From positions 1-37,411 of the forward strand of contig JAGOUU010000012.1 of the NCBI GenBank assembly GCA_018061105.1: a stretch of DNA of 37,411 bases, read 5' to 3'. The first letter of the stretch is position 1; the number at the start of each line of letters is the position of its first letter. Position numbers and translations under genes: made by a program. Under the pieces are notes generated by a model that was not told the origin of the DNA, did no database searches, and saw nothing but the letters and a program-made list of their open reading frames with translations. This DNA comes from Gammaproteobacteria bacterium. Its GTDB lineage: Bacteria; Pseudomonadota; Gammaproteobacteria; JAGOUU01. Positions 20,359 to 29,163 of this stretch are shown here, in pieces.

Positions 20359-21624
20359 TTACATGCACTCAACAATTTTATCAGCAAAACCAGAGCAACT
20401 CACTTCCGTAGCCTTTGAACACATCCGCGCAAAGTCATAAGTCACATGGCCGCTAGTTATAGCTTTTTCCATCCCTTGAATTATTAAATCTGCTGCTTCT
20501 ATCCAACCCATATGTCTTAGCATCATTTCAGCTGATAGTATTAAAGAGCCAGGATTAACTTTATTTTGCCCGGCATACTTAGGTGCTGTACCATGTGTAG
20601 CCTCAAATACTGCTACGGTTTCACCTATATTAGCTCCAGGAGCGATTCCTATTCCCCCTACCATAGCTGCTAAAGCATCTGATATATAATCACCATTTAG
20701 GTTCATTGTCGCAATGACTTCATAGTCTTCTGGTCGTAATAATATTTGCTGTAAAAAAGCGTCTGCAATAACATCATTGACAACAATTTGTTTACCCGTT
20801 TTAGGGTTTTTGAAAGCATGCCATGGACCACCGTCAAATTCTTGCGCGCCAAATTCTTCTCGAGCTACTTGATAGCCCCAATTTTTAAACGCCCCTTCTG
20901 TAAACTTCATAATATTGCCCTTGTGAACAAAAGTTACAGTCTCACAGTTATTATCAACAGCATATTGAAGGGCCGCTCGGACTAATCTGGATGTTCCATC
21001 TTTTGAGATAGGTTTAATACCTACGCCACAATGTTCTGTAAAACGTATTTTTTTGACATTCATTTCTTTTTGCAGAAAATCTAATACTTTTTTAGCTTCT
21101 GGAGTATCTGCTTCCCATTCAACACCGGCATAGATATCTTCAGAGTTTTCTCTAAATATAACCATATCTGTTTTCTCAGGCTGTTTCACTGGACTTGGTG
21201 AGCCAGCAAAGTATCTGACTGGTCTTAAGCAAATATATAAATCTAATACTTGTCTAATCGCAACATTAAGTGATCTGATCCCACCACCAACTGGCGTGGT
21301 CAAAGGCCCCTTGATAGAAACTACATACTTGCGCATAGCATCGAGAGTCTCTTCTGGTAACCATTCATTGCCACCATAAAGCTTATTAGCCTTTTCACCA
21401 GCATAAACTTCCATCCAAGAGATTTTCCTAGTATCCCCATAGGCTTTTTTTACTGCAGCATTGACCACAGTTAACATGGCCGGCGTCACATCAACGCCAA
21501 TTCCATCACCTTCTATATAGGGTATTACTGGGTTATTAGGAACTTTCAGACTAGAGTCTTTAGAGTCTTTAGAAACAGTAATAGCCTCGCCAGCCTGGGG
21601 TACTTTAATGTATTGATATGCCAT
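20359..21624 (-). CDS. icd: Isocitrate dehydrogenase, NADP-dependent
   Basis: The protein has 421 residues, near E. coli Icd (416). It converts isocitrate to 2-oxoglutarate and CO2 in the TCA cycle, yielding NADPH. Family motifs include [17 protein letters not shown] near the N-terminus, [12 protein letters not shown] containing the serine that AceK phosphorylates in E. coli, [18 protein letters not shown], and [20 protein letters not shown] near residue 310. The 2-oxoglutarate link fits the glutamate dehydrogenase in this window. Its promoter (TTGACA-17-TATCAT) overlaps that of mnmA. A short duplication encodes KDSKDSS near the N-terminus. Confidence 0.96.
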   Translation of the reverse strand: MAYQYIKVPQAGEAITVSKDSKDSSLKVPNNPVIPYIEGDGIGVDVTPAMLTVVNAAVKKAYGDTRKISWMEVYAGEKANKLYGGNEWLPEETLDAMRKYVVSIKGPLTTPVGGGIRSLNVAIRQVLDLYICLRPVRYFAGSPSPVKQPEKTDMVIFRENSEDIYAGVEWEADTPEAKKVLDFLQKEMNVKKIRFTEHCGVGIKPISKDGTSRLVRAALQYAVDNNCETVTFVHKGNIMKFTEGAFKNWGYQVAREEFGAQEFDGGPWHAFKNPKTGKQIVVNDVIADAFLQQILLRPEDYEVIATMNLNGDYISDALAAMVGGIGIAPGANIGETVAVFEATHGTAPKYAGQNKVNPGSLILSAEMMLRHMGWIEAADLIIQGMEKAITSGHVTYDFARMCSKATEVSCSGFADKIVECM

Positions 21625-21673
21625 AGTTTAGTTTTGTCCGTTTTAGATTATTATACTGGGGTTTTGTAACGCC

Positions 21674-21702
21674 ATGATAAAATAGTTAATAGGCTTTGTC
21701 AA
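21674..21702 (-). promoter_or_regulatory. Promoter of icd
   Basis: On the minus strand a perfect TTGACA (21702-21697) is followed after 17 nt by TATCAT (21679-21674). Expected start is near 21667, giving a leader of about 43 nt. Its -35 box overlaps the -35 box of mnmA on the other strand. Confidence 0.7.
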
Positions 21703-21725
21703 AATCCCCAAATTTAAGATATAAT
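21696..21725 (+). promoter_or_regulatory. Promoter of mnmA, predicting a leaderless transcript
   Basis: TTGTCA (21696-21701), an 18-nt spacer and a perfect TATAAT (21720-21725). Transcription would begin around 21732, exactly where the mnmA ATG lies. No ribosome site fits between. This also argues against a TTG start at 21696, which falls inside the -35 box. Confidence 0.65.
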
Positions 21726-21731
21726 GCTCCA

Positions 21732-22880
21732 ATGTTTAGCGAGCCAAAAAACACTGAAAATACAAAAGTCACCAAAGTCACCAAAGTTATCATTGGCCTG
21801 TCAGGAGGGGTAGACTCTTCTGTAGCTGCGTATTTATTACAACAGCAAGGCTTTCAAGTAGAAGCCTTGTTTATGAAAAACTGGGAGGACGATGACACTG
21901 ATAGCTACTGCAGCGCGGCGGCTGATCTTAAAGACGCTCAGTCAGTCTGTGATAAGCTAAATATTAAGCTGCATACGGTAAACTTTGCCCAAGAGTACTG
22001 GGATAAAGTTTTTAATTATTTTCTGAGTGAGTATAAACTCGCTCGCACCCCCAATCCAGATATATTGTGCAATAAAGAAATAAAATTTACAGCTTTTTTA
22101 GATTACGCTCAAAATATTCTCAAAGCAGACTATATAGCCACAGGCCATTATGCCAAAATTAAAAAAATAGATAATAAATATTGCTTATTAAAAGCTGTTG
22201 ATAATAACAAAGACCAAAGTTATTTTCTGCATGCTTTGAATCAAACTCAGCTATCTAAAAGCTTATTCCCATTAGGTGAAATCAATAAAACTCAGATTCG
22301 TGAAATCGCCCGATCGCTTGGATTAGTTACCCACGATAAAAAAGATAGTACAGGCATATGCTTTATTGGCGAAGTAAAGTTTACAAAATTTTTAAGCCGT
22401 TATCTTCCAGCCCAACCGGGAAATATATTAGATCAAGACAATAATATTATAGGCCAGCATAATGGCCTAATGTACTACACTATAGGCCAACGTCAGGGGT
22501 TAAATTTGGGTGGTTTAAAAAATTACAGCGAACTGCCCTGGTTTGTAGCAAGCAAAAATCTTAGTGACAATACTCTGACAGTTGTTCAGGGTGCTGATCA
22601 CCCGTTGTTATACCAGCAATCGGCTCATATAATAGATTATCATTTTATTGATGCTGATCTATATAACCAATTAGTAAAAAATCAATCGTTAGCTATTACT
22701 GTTAAGACTCGTTACAGGCAGCCTGATCAAGCGGCTGAACTAATAATTATAAATAACAATCTGGATAAACTACTCGTAAATTTTAACCAGCCACAGAGAG
22801 CTATTACCCCTGGCCAATCTCTCGTATTTTACGACAGTAATAATCCCAATATATGTTTAGGCGGGGGAATAATTTACTAA
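21732..22880 (+). CDS. mnmA: tRNA-specific 2-thiouridylase MnmA
   Basis: From the ATG at 21732 the protein has 382 residues; a TTG 36 nt upstream is rejected because it lies in the promoter. MnmA adds sulfur at U34 of tRNA-Lys, -Glu and -Gln. The PP-loop [17 protein letters not shown] near residue 20, the catalytic Cys in [16 protein letters not shown], and the second Cys in [14 protein letters not shown] are present. GHYAKI and [14 protein letters not shown] are further hallmarks. A 9-bp triplication at 21765-21791 encodes TKVTKVTKV in the N-terminal extension. Its stop overlaps the pnuC start. Confidence 0.96.
   Translation: MFSEPKNTENTKVTKVTKVIIGLSGGVDSSVAAYLLQQQGFQVEALFMKNWEDDDTDSYCSAAADLKDAQSVCDKLNIKLHTVNFAQEYWDKVFNYFLSEYKLARTPNPDILCNKEIKFTAFLDYAQNILKADYIATGHYAKIKKIDNKYCLLKAVDNNKDQSYFLHALNQTQLSKSLFPLGEINKTQIREIARSLGLVTHDKKDSTGICFIGEVKFTKFLSRYLPAQPGNILDQDNNIIGQHNGLMYYTIGQRQGLNLGGLKNYSELPWFVASKNLSDNTLTVVQGADHPLLYQQSAHIIDYHFIDADLYNQLVKNQSLAITVKTRYRQPDQAAELIIINNNLDKLLVNFNQPQRAITPGQSLVFYDSNNPNICLGGGIIY
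21765..21791 (+). repeat. 9-bp tandem repeat in the mnmA 5' codons
   Basis: AAAGTCACC occurs twice (21765-21773, 21774-21782), followed by the diverged AAAGTTATC (21783-21791). It extends the N-terminal arm before the PP-loop in frame. Confidence 0.7.
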
Positions 22881-23491
22881 TGCTAGTTTTTATTGCAGAT
22901 TACTTTGGTGCTATCCTAGCTTTAACTATTACTATCTTATATGCAAGAAATAATATACTCGCCTGGCCTTTGTGTATTACGTCTAATCTTATCAGCTTGT
23001 ATCTTTATTATACTACAGGCATATACGGCGAAGCTGCTCTTGAGATTGTTTATATAATATTAGCTATTTATGGCCTCGCCCACTGGGCATGGGGCGGGCC
23101 AAATAATAAGCCAGCAGTTATCAATCAGTTACCTTTTTCAGAGACTATATATTTAACTTTATTTTTTATTTTTGGTTATGTTTTGGTTTTTTATATTTTA
23201 ACTAACCATACAAATTCTACTATTCCTGCTCTTGATGCTATTACTATGGTATTAAGTATAATTGGTCAATGGCTGACTTCTAGGCGCTATATAGAAAGCT
23301 GGATCGCATGGTTTATTACTGATTCGATTATGATCTTGATGTTTTATTACAAAGGGTTAAACGGGCATTTGATACTTAACTTCCTGTATTTATTCATAGC
23401 TATTTATGGTTATAGAAAATGGAATGAACTTAGAAATAGTGCTATGTCTTCGTCCTCCTCGAAAAAAACCTTCGAATTGGCGGCTAACTAA
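22880..23491 (+). CDS. pnuC: PnuC-type nicotinamide riboside/NAD-precursor transporter
   Basis: Start ATG at 22880 overlaps the last base of the mnmA TAA, giving 203 residues; an ATG 27 nt earlier lies within mnmA codons and is less likely. About seven hydrophobic helices cover most of the protein, including the first segment VFIADYFGAILALTITILYA. PnuC-like motifs include YTTGIYGEAALEIVYIILAIYG with AHWAWGG, and YIESWIAWFITDSIMI. PnuC proteins move nicotinamide riboside or related vitamins across the inner membrane by facilitated diffusion. The final 15 residues form a Ser/Lys-rich tail after the last helix. Substrate is inferred; pncB 4.5 kb away suggests NAD salvage. Confidence 0.85.
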   Translation: MLVFIADYFGAILALTITILYARNNILAWPLCITSNLISLYLYYTTGIYGEAALEIVYIILAIYGLAHWAWGGPNNKPAVINQLPFSETIYLTLFFIFGYVLVFYILTNHTNSTIPALDAITMVLSIIGQWLTSRRYIESWIAWFITDSIMILMFYYKGLNGHLILNFLYLFIAIYGYRKWNELRNSAMSSSSSKKTFELAAN

Positions 23492-23495
23492 CTGA

Positions 23496-23600
23496 AAAGA
23501 TATTGCCTATATTAAGGACATAAGAACTCCAGAGGAGTTATTATCCGTAACTGCACCAGCTGAACCCATAGCCATAGCTACACCCAAATTTAGAATTTAA
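23496..23600 (+). pseudogene. C-terminal relic of a paralogue of the neighbouring 301-residue orphan
   Basis: Between a TGA at 23493-23495 and a TAA at 23598-23600 lie 34 codons. The segment DIAYIKDIRTPEELL corresponds to RVAYIKEIKTPDALL at the C-terminus of the protein encoded at 23698-24603, and after it APAEP matches TPVEP; 12 of 23 aligned positions are identical. It has no start codon of its own and begins four bases after the pnuC stop in a different frame. It is best read as the remaining end of a deleted gene copy. Confidence 0.75.
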
Positions 23601-23636
23601 CTATAAAAAAATATTTATGTTATATAGTTAAGCAGC

Positions 23637-23664
23637 TTGATTTCTCGGTAAGTTATCCTATACT
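23637..23664 (+). promoter_or_regulatory. Likely promoter of the 301-residue orphan
   Basis: TTGATT (23637-23642), a 16-nt spacer and TATACT (23659-23664) lie just upstream. Transcription near 23671 would give a leader of about 27 nt to the ATG. Confidence 0.5.
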
Positions 23665-23697
23665 AGATTCGCGTAAGAAATACATTTTTATAATTAT

Positions 23698-24603
23698 ATG
23701 AAAGAATATTTAGGTCCTCACATATTAGTAAAATGTTTAAACCGAATAACTCCACGTTTTTTGGATTTCGTGGAAATTGATATGCTACCCAGCGTTGCAG
23801 ATCCTGATAGGATTGGCGCCCTTCCGGCGGACCATGGCTTTGAGTTAGCATCACATTTACAGAGGAAATACCTTCCCGTTCATGAACGTTTAGATTTGTC
23901 TGGAGATCAGGAATTACGATCTTCTATGGAGGAGGATGTTACGCCACCACCCGCACGAACTGATTTTAACGCAACTTATAGAATTTGTTATATGCATAAC
24001 AGGGCTATAATGGTTTTTCCCCCTGTAATTATTTCTGATGATAAACATTCTCCTCATGCTTATTGTCTGACAAAAGAGCAAGCTGAACAGCTCAAAGTTG
24101 AAGCCCTATATCTATGTAAAAGCGTAATGCGTGAGCCGCACAGCTTGCTGCATCTTATTATGCCAGTTATAGAACCGGGCAATAGAATAGTTGTAAGATG
24201 TTCTACATACGACTCTGCAGAGCTCATATTTAAAGATCCAACGCTGCATACTGGCACTGAGAAATTAGAACCAAAACAAGATCTCATTTTTGACAGCGCA
24301 TCGAGCATATCGAGCATGCATAGAATAGCGACTCATGGATTAAGTAGAATCTTGAGGCCATCAAAGCAGCATCTACATCGTAGTTATTTAGATCTGTCAG
24401 CAGATCCTTCGTCAAGCGGCTATTATGCAGTTGCAATAATTAATTCACTTATTAGTGGAATAATTGCGGATAAAGCAATTCCATCAAAAGCAGATATTAA
24501 AGAACGTGTTGCTTATATCAAAGAAATAAAAACTCCAGACGCTTTACTTGATGCTGTTACTCCTGTCGAACCCCCTAAACCTGATGGCTTTTGGACTTTT
24601 TAG
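23698..24603 (+). CDS. Orphan soluble protein, 301 residues, with a duplicated C-terminal motif
   Basis: No known family is recognised. There is no signal peptide or clear membrane segment. The N-terminal third contains a charged, Pro-containing region (EEDVTPPPARTDF near residue 80), a middle region rich in beta-prone residues (AIMVFPPVIIS, HLIMPVIEPGNRIVVRCS), then a Ser/His-rich stretch (SSISSMHRIATHGLSRIL) and a C-terminus with KERVAYIKEIKTPDALL. That C-terminal motif is also found in the relic at 23496-23600, so this belongs to a family with at least two copies. There is no obvious ribosome site, but a good promoter. A lineage-specific, perhaps secreted, protein is possible; function unknown. 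Confidence 0.7.
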   Translation: MKEYLGPHILVKCLNRITPRFLDFVEIDMLPSVADPDRIGALPADHGFELASHLQRKYLPVHERLDLSGDQELRSSMEEDVTPPPARTDFNATYRICYMHNRAIMVFPPVIISDDKHSPHAYCLTKEQAEQLKVEALYLCKSVMREPHSLLHLIMPVIEPGNRIVVRCSTYDSAELIFKDPTLHTGTEKLEPKQDLIFDSASSISSMHRIATHGLSRILRPSKQHLHRSYLDLSADPSSSGYYAVAIINSLISGIIADKAIPSKADIKERVAYIKEIKTPDALLDAVTPVEPPKPDGFWTF

Positions 24604-24621
24604 AAAGTGAACGAGTGAACG

Positions 24622-26298
24622 TCAAAGGTGTGCTTCTTGAATTATGTTTTTTCTTGCTAAACAAATTACCCCAGAAACTTGTTGCTCCCCTTGTGTTCTT
24701 AATATAGTTGATTTAACTACTATAACAGAATAATGAGGTTCCAAAATTCTTTTAACATAATTCCAATTGTGCGTATATCGACCAGTATTATTTAATCTAT
24801 AATTCTCAGATTCAGATTCAGATTCCGACTCAAGACTTTCTAGAGAAAATAATAGATAACCAGATTCAGCTAAATTATTATGAATATTATTAAATATACT
24901 CGTCAAATCTCCATAGTAAACTAAGACATCAGCTAGGATAATTAAATCAATTTTTTCAGAATCTAAATTAAATTTAAATTTAGAATTAGAATTAGAATAG
25001 GACAATAAATATTGTTCTATATCTGATTTTACTAATTTAGTATAAATATTCTTCTGCTCAGCGTAACCCAACATATTTTGAGAGATATCAACGCCCGTAA
25101 TTGTTTTTGTAACAGGCTTAAAATTTTGGCCTATTAAGCCGGTACCACAGCCCAAATCTAAAATATTTAAATTATTTTTTTTATTATATTTTATAAACAA
25201 ATTATACAACAGCTCTGGAGTTTTGTAATTTAATTGATTAATTAACTCATCTTCAAAATTTTTAGCATAGCTATCAAATAATGTTTCTATATATTCTGTT
25301 GGTGCCTGATTGGGATTGTGTTCCAGATTTAAATCTAAATTTAAGCCTGACTTTAAGCTAGCTATTAAATATTTACAAGTTTCATTATTAGGATTAATTC
25401 TGCTAGCTTGTGTGTAATATTCAATAGCTTTCTGATGGTCTCTTAATTTTTGATAAACTGATCCTAAATTATAAGCAGCAGCAAAAGATTCCGGATGAAT
25501 CTCTAGGCTCTTCTGATAATGTTCTATGGCTTGACTATAATTGCCGCGCTGGTGTTCTAAAACGCCATAATTATAATTTGCCGCAGCTAAATTAAGTGTT
25601 TTGTATTCTAAAGCCTTTTGTAAATGATGTTCGGCCATCTGCCCCTGATCTATATTATTTTGCTGATAAAATTGACTTAAAGCAAAATGGGAATCACTGT
25701 GATCAGGATTAATTTCAAGCGTGCGTTGTATATATTCTACACCTGATGCTAAATCATCTAAGTTAAAATAACAGCAGGCTATATTATAATAAGCTTTATA
25801 ATTATAGGGATTATATTCTAAACTTTGTTTAAAAATATTGATGGCATTAATTTGATCTTGTTTGTTTATACCCTTGGCTTCGAGGCAGGCTTGATTATAA
25901 AGCAAGGTAGCAAAACTACGAGAAATTTTATGAGAACTCTGATGCTTTTCAGAATCATCAGAATCATTAGCTTGAGATTCTGAGAGTTTTAAAGCTTTTT
26001 TAAATAATTCACAAGCTAATTCAAAATTATCAGTAAATAAGAACTGGGCAAATTGAGCTAAATATAATGGGTTATCTGGTGCTAAATTTATTGCCAAATT
26101 AATATATTCAATAGCCTCTTGGTGCTCACGCAACTGATAAGCACAGATAGCCAAGTTATTATAAATTTCTGGCGATGTTTTATAATCTTGGATTAACTGT
26201 TTATAAATTTTATAGCTATCAGCAAAGCGTGCTTGGTTTAAATATTGCTCAGCTTTTAATAATAAATTATCTAAATTATTGAGTGAAGTATTTATAAT
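24622..26298 (-). CDS. TPR-repeat protein with C-terminal SAM-dependent methyltransferase domain
   Basis: About 558 residues if begun at the ATT at 26298, 510 if begun at a TTG at 26154. The N-terminal half is tetratricopeptide repeats, e.g. HYQKSLEIHPESFAAAYNLG and YYTQASRINPNNE. The C-terminal part is a class I methyltransferase with motif I ILDLGCGTGLIG and the LYNLFIKYN to DLIILADVLVYYGDL region. The segment before 26154 still reads as TPR-like helices (YKIYKQLIQDYKTSPEIYNN), so the TTG would cut a repeat. No ATG, GTG or TTG lies in frame upstream, but AGAGG precedes ATT by 7 nt. Simple repeats encode SESESESE and NSNSKFKF. The methyl acceptor is unknown. Confidence 0.8.
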   Translation of the reverse strand: MINTSLNNLDNLLLKAEQYLNQARFADSYKIYKQLIQDYKTSPEIYNNLAICAYQLREHQEAIEYINLAINLAPDNPLYLAQFAQFLFTDNFELACELFKKALKLSESQANDSDDSEKHQSSHKISRSFATLLYNQACLEAKGINKQDQINAINIFKQSLEYNPYNYKAYYNIACCYFNLDDLASGVEYIQRTLEINPDHSDSHFALSQFYQQNNIDQGQMAEHHLQKALEYKTLNLAAANYNYGVLEHQRGNYSQAIEHYQKSLEIHPESFAAAYNLGSVYQKLRDHQKAIEYYTQASRINPNNETCKYLIASLKSGLNLDLNLEHNPNQAPTEYIETLFDSYAKNFEDELINQLNYKTPELLYNLFIKYNKKNNLNILDLGCGTGLIGQNFKPVTKTITGVDISQNMLGYAEQKNIYTKLVKSDIEQYLLSYSNSNSKFKFNLDSEKIDLIILADVLVYYGDLTSIFNNIHNNLAESGYLLFSLESLESESESESENYRLNNTGRYTHNWNYVKRILEPHYSVIVVKSTILRTQGEQQVSGVICLARKNIIQEAHL

Positions 26299-26305
26299 AT
26301 TTAAG

Positions 26306-26310
26306 CCTCT
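26306..26310 (-). promoter_or_regulatory. Ribosome binding site suggesting an ATT start for the TPR-methyltransferase
   Basis: On the minus strand AGAGG (26310-26306) is separated by 7 nt from ATT (26298-26296) in frame with the TPR domain. An in-frame TAG lies at 26328-26326, so the start must be downstream of it. Confidence 0.45.
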
Positions 26311-26352
26311 ATTGAATAATGTAGGCTAATAAGCGTCAGAGTAATAGTGAAA

Positions 26353-27081
26353 TTACAAATTAGACATCAGCCTATGCTCTTCTTCTGTCATTTCCATCGT
26401 ACCCCGTTGTAAATAGAATGTATTTATAGTCTCTACAATCTGTTTCGGATCATCGATGAATGCTACCAAATCAAGATCAGTTTTGTCAATCATGCCCTGT
26501 GCAGCGACTGTACTATTGAGCCAATCAAATAGTCCTTGCCAGAAGGGCTTGTCGACTAAAATAATAGGTATGCGCCGGGATTTGCCTGTTTGTATTAAAG
26601 TCAAAATTTCTGCAAATTCATCCAAAGTCCCAAAGCCGCCAGGTAGACATATATAGGCCGAGGCATATTTTACAAACATTACTTTACGTGAGAAAAAATG
26701 TCGAAAGCTTAAAGATATATCCTGATAAGGATTAGTGCTCTCTTCTCTTGGTAATTGAATATTAAGCCCTACTGTCGGGGATGGGCCTTTAGAGGCACCT
26801 TTGTTGGCAGCTTCCATAATCCCCGGCCCCCCGCCAGTTACGACAGTAAAGCCAGCTTCTGAAAGAGTATAAGCTATTTCTTCAGCCTGTTTATAATATT
26901 TACTATCAGGTGCTACCCTGGCTGATCCAAAGAGGCTGACTGTTTTCTGTAAGTGAGCTAATCTTTCGAAACCTTCGACAAACTCGGACATAATTTGGAA
27001 CATTTTCCAGGATTCTTTGGTAAATAGATGATCTTTAAAATGTGGTGACGGTGGAAGTTGTTTTGTACGTCCAATGTTCAT
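26353..27081 (-). CDS. LOG-family (TIGR00730) Rossmann-fold protein
   Basis: The protein has 242 residues. It carries GGGPGIMEAANKGA and the LOG signature PGGFGTLDEF. Related proteins hydrolyse nucleoside 5'-monophosphates to base and ribose 5-phosphate; plant-type members release cytokinins, while bacterial PpnN is a purine/pyrimidine nucleosidase regulated by ppGpp. Which reaction applies here is not certain. It is longer than minimal LOG proteins (about 190 residues), with an N-terminal extension of roughly 45 residues (SWKMFQIMSEFVEGFERL). It diverges from adk. With RelA encoded nearby, a nucleotide-stress role is plausible but only inferred. Confidence 0.88.
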   Translation of the reverse strand: MNIGRTKQLPPSPHFKDHLFTKESWKMFQIMSEFVEGFERLAHLQKTVSLFGSARVAPDSKYYKQAEEIAYTLSEAGFTVVTGGGPGIMEAANKGASKGPSPTVGLNIQLPREESTNPYQDISLSFRHFFSRKVMFVKYASAYICLPGGFGTLDEFAEILTLIQTGKSRRIPIILVDKPFWQGLFDWLNSTVAAQGMIDKTDLDLVAFIDDPKQIVETINTFYLQRGTMEMTEEEHRLMSNL

Positions 27082-27215
27082 AACTCAGTCCATTTCAATC
27101 TATTGGTAATTTATTACAACATGTTAATAATATCATACTCTAGAAACATAACCAGTCTGATCTAGTCTGGTAACTCTGGATAACTGGGTAATATAGTAAA
27201 GTTTTAAAAAATGTT

Positions 27216-27221
27216 TATAAT
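27216..27221 (+). promoter_or_regulatory. Possible -10 element for adk-pncB
   Basis: TATAAT lies 45 nt before the adk ATG. The expected -35 region is AT-rich without a clear TTGACA, so confidence is low. Confidence 0.35.
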
Positions 27222-27266
27222 ATTGGTTATCTATTTAGAGATATAGAGCTATAAGGCTATTTTATT

Positions 27267-27938
27267 ATGCGTATAATACTGCTGGGGCCACCAGGGGCCG
27301 GAAAAGGAACTCAGGCTGATATACTTTGCCAACAATTTAATATTCCCAAGATTTCAACTGGTGATATGCTTCGGTCTGCTATCTTAAATTGCACTAAGTT
27401 AGGCTTAAAAGCTAAAGATATTATGGACAGAGGCGAGCTAGTCTCTGATGATATTATTATAGATTTAATTAAGCACCGCATTATAGAGCCAGACTGCCGC
27501 AACGGCTATTTATTCGACGGCGTCCCTAGGACTATTCCACAAGCCCAGGCTTTAGAATCTCAAAATATTGCTTTTGACTACGTGATTGAACTCAAAGTAG
27601 AAGATAAAAAAATTATTGAGCGACTAACCGGCCGCCGCATTCATGCTGAATCAGGTCGCACGTATCATACTATTTTTAATCCTCCTAAAGTAGCCAATAA
27701 AGACGATGTAACAGGTGAAGAGCTTACCACACGGCAAGATGATACAGAAGCCACAGTTAAACAACGCTTGGCTGTTTACCATCAACAAACTGCACCTCTT
27801 ATTAAGTTTTATAAACTCTATGAATCAGAAGGTCGGCATTTCGCCCCTAAATATATAGCAGTAAATGGCGAAGGCAATGTTGCTACGGTCCAGCAAGAAG
27901 TATTAAATTTAATACAATCAAAAAAAACTACTAAGTAA
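27267..27938 (+). CDS. adk: Adenylate kinase
   Basis: The protein has 223 residues. It interconverts ATP + AMP and 2 ADP. Motifs: P-loop GPPGAGKGTQ at residues 7-16, AMP-binding STGDMLR, the GELVSDDIIIDLI segment, FDGVPRT, and a LID region (RRIHAESGRTYHTIFNPPK) without the Cys4 zinc site of Gram-positive enzymes, as expected for gammaproteobacteria. FDGVPRT differs by one residue from the usual FDGFPRT. The pncB start is 13 nt after its stop, so the two are probably co-transcribed. Confidence 0.97.
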   Translation: MRIILLGPPGAGKGTQADILCQQFNIPKISTGDMLRSAILNCTKLGLKAKDIMDRGELVSDDIIIDLIKHRIIEPDCRNGYLFDGVPRTIPQAQALESQNIAFDYVIELKVEDKKIIERLTGRRIHAESGRTYHTIFNPPKVANKDDVTGEELTTRQDDTEATVKQRLAVYHQQTAPLIKFYKLYESEGRHFAPKYIAVNGEGNVATVQQEVLNLIQSKKTTK

Positions 27939-27951
27939 TAGGTAATGGATA

Positions 27952-29163
27952 ATGCAAAAAGCAATAATTACTTCATTGCTTGATACAGATCTCTATAAAT
28001 TAACGATGATGCAATGCGTCTTGCATCACTTTCCTGCTGCGATGGTTGAATATAAATTTCAATGCCGCACTCCTAACATTGATCTTAGCCTCTATATAGA
28101 AGAAATAAGAGTAGAAATTGAATCTTTATGCCAGCTTAACTTTCAAAGCCACGAATTAGAATTCTTGGGTAAATTAGATTATATTAAGTCTGATTTTATA
28201 GAATTTTTACGTGTTTTTAAGTTAAATTCTAATTTTATCCATTTAAAAACAGAAACAGATAATCAAGAAAATAATCAATTAGAACTTGTGATAACAGGTC
28301 CATGGTTACACACTATTTTATTTGAGGTCCCTGTCTTAGCTATAATTAACGAAGTCTATTTTCGTAATAAATTATTAGAAAATAACTTAACTCTTGAACA
28401 AGCTTATTTAAATGGCCAAGAATTATTAGACAAAAAAATAGGTTTTTTAAAAAATCTTAAAAATAATAATATAGGTGGTTTTAAATTTTCAGATTTTGGA
28501 ACACGCCGTAGGTTTTCTAAACACTGGCAAGAACGAGTAGTAAAATACCTAAAAGACAATTTACCCAATAATTTCATTGGCACTAGTAATATCCAATTAG
28601 CCTATCAATACGACCTTCTTCCTGTAGGTACTATGGCCCATGAGTTTTTGCAAGCTTGCCAAGCTCTAGGGCCACGCTTAGTCGATAGCCAAAAATTTGC
28701 ACTTGAAACTTGGACAAAAGAGTTTCGAGGCCGCTTAGGAATTGCCTTAACTGATATAATCAGTATGGATGCCTTTTTAAATGACTTTGATTTATTCTTT
28801 GCCAAATTATTTGATGGGCTGCGTCATGATTCTGGCGATCCTATTGTTTGGGGAGATAAAGCTATAGCTCATTATAAAAAGCTAAAAATAAACCCGATGT
28901 CAAAACGACTCATCTTTAGTGACAATTTGACTATTGAATCAGCTATTAATATCTACAATTATTTTTTTGGGCGAGCTAAAACAGCTTATGGGATCGGCAC
29001 TAGCTTAACTAATGATGTTGGCTTTACGCCAATTCAAATAGTAATCAAAATGATCAAATGTAACAACCAACCAGTAGCTAAGATTTCTGATAGCCCTGGC
29101 AAGACTATTTGTACTGATAGCAGTTATGTAAAATATCTACGACAGGTGTTTAGCACTAAATAA
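27952..29163 (+). CDS. pncB: Nicotinate phosphoribosyltransferase
   Basis: The protein has 403 residues, near E. coli PncB (400). It joins nicotinate and PRPP to make nicotinate mononucleotide, the entry step of NAD salvage. Hallmarks: LLDTDLYKLTMMQCVLHHFP at the N-terminus, FSDFGTRRRFS near residue 180, PVGTMAHEFLQACQALG near 225, and the PRPP/phosphate region FDGLRHDSGDP near 290. It follows adk closely. Together with pnuC it points to import or recycling of pyridine precursors. No irregularities were seen. Confidence 0.96.
   Translation: MQKAIITSLLDTDLYKLTMMQCVLHHFPAAMVEYKFQCRTPNIDLSLYIEEIRVEIESLCQLNFQSHELEFLGKLDYIKSDFIEFLRVFKLNSNFIHLKTETDNQENNQLELVITGPWLHTILFEVPVLAIINEVYFRNKLLENNLTLEQAYLNGQELLDKKIGFLKNLKNNNIGGFKFSDFGTRRRFSKHWQERVVKYLKDNLPNNFIGTSNIQLAYQYDLLPVGTMAHEFLQACQALGPRLVDSQKFALETWTKEFRGRLGIALTDIISMDAFLNDFDLFFAKLFDGLRHDSGDPIVWGDKAIAHYKKLKINPMSKRLIFSDNLTIESAINIYNYFFGRAKTAYGIGTSLTNDVGFTPIQIVIKMIKCNNQPVAKISDSPGKTICTDSSYVKYLRQVFSTK

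Noticed and set aside
21696..21731. TTG start extending MnmA by 12 residues
   Set aside because: The TTG is within the -35 box of a strong promoter whose start point lies at the later ATG.
22853..22879. Earlier ATG for PnuC
   Set aside because: It lies inside mnmA codons and adds a polar stretch; the overlapping TAATG at 22878-22882 is a typical coupled start.
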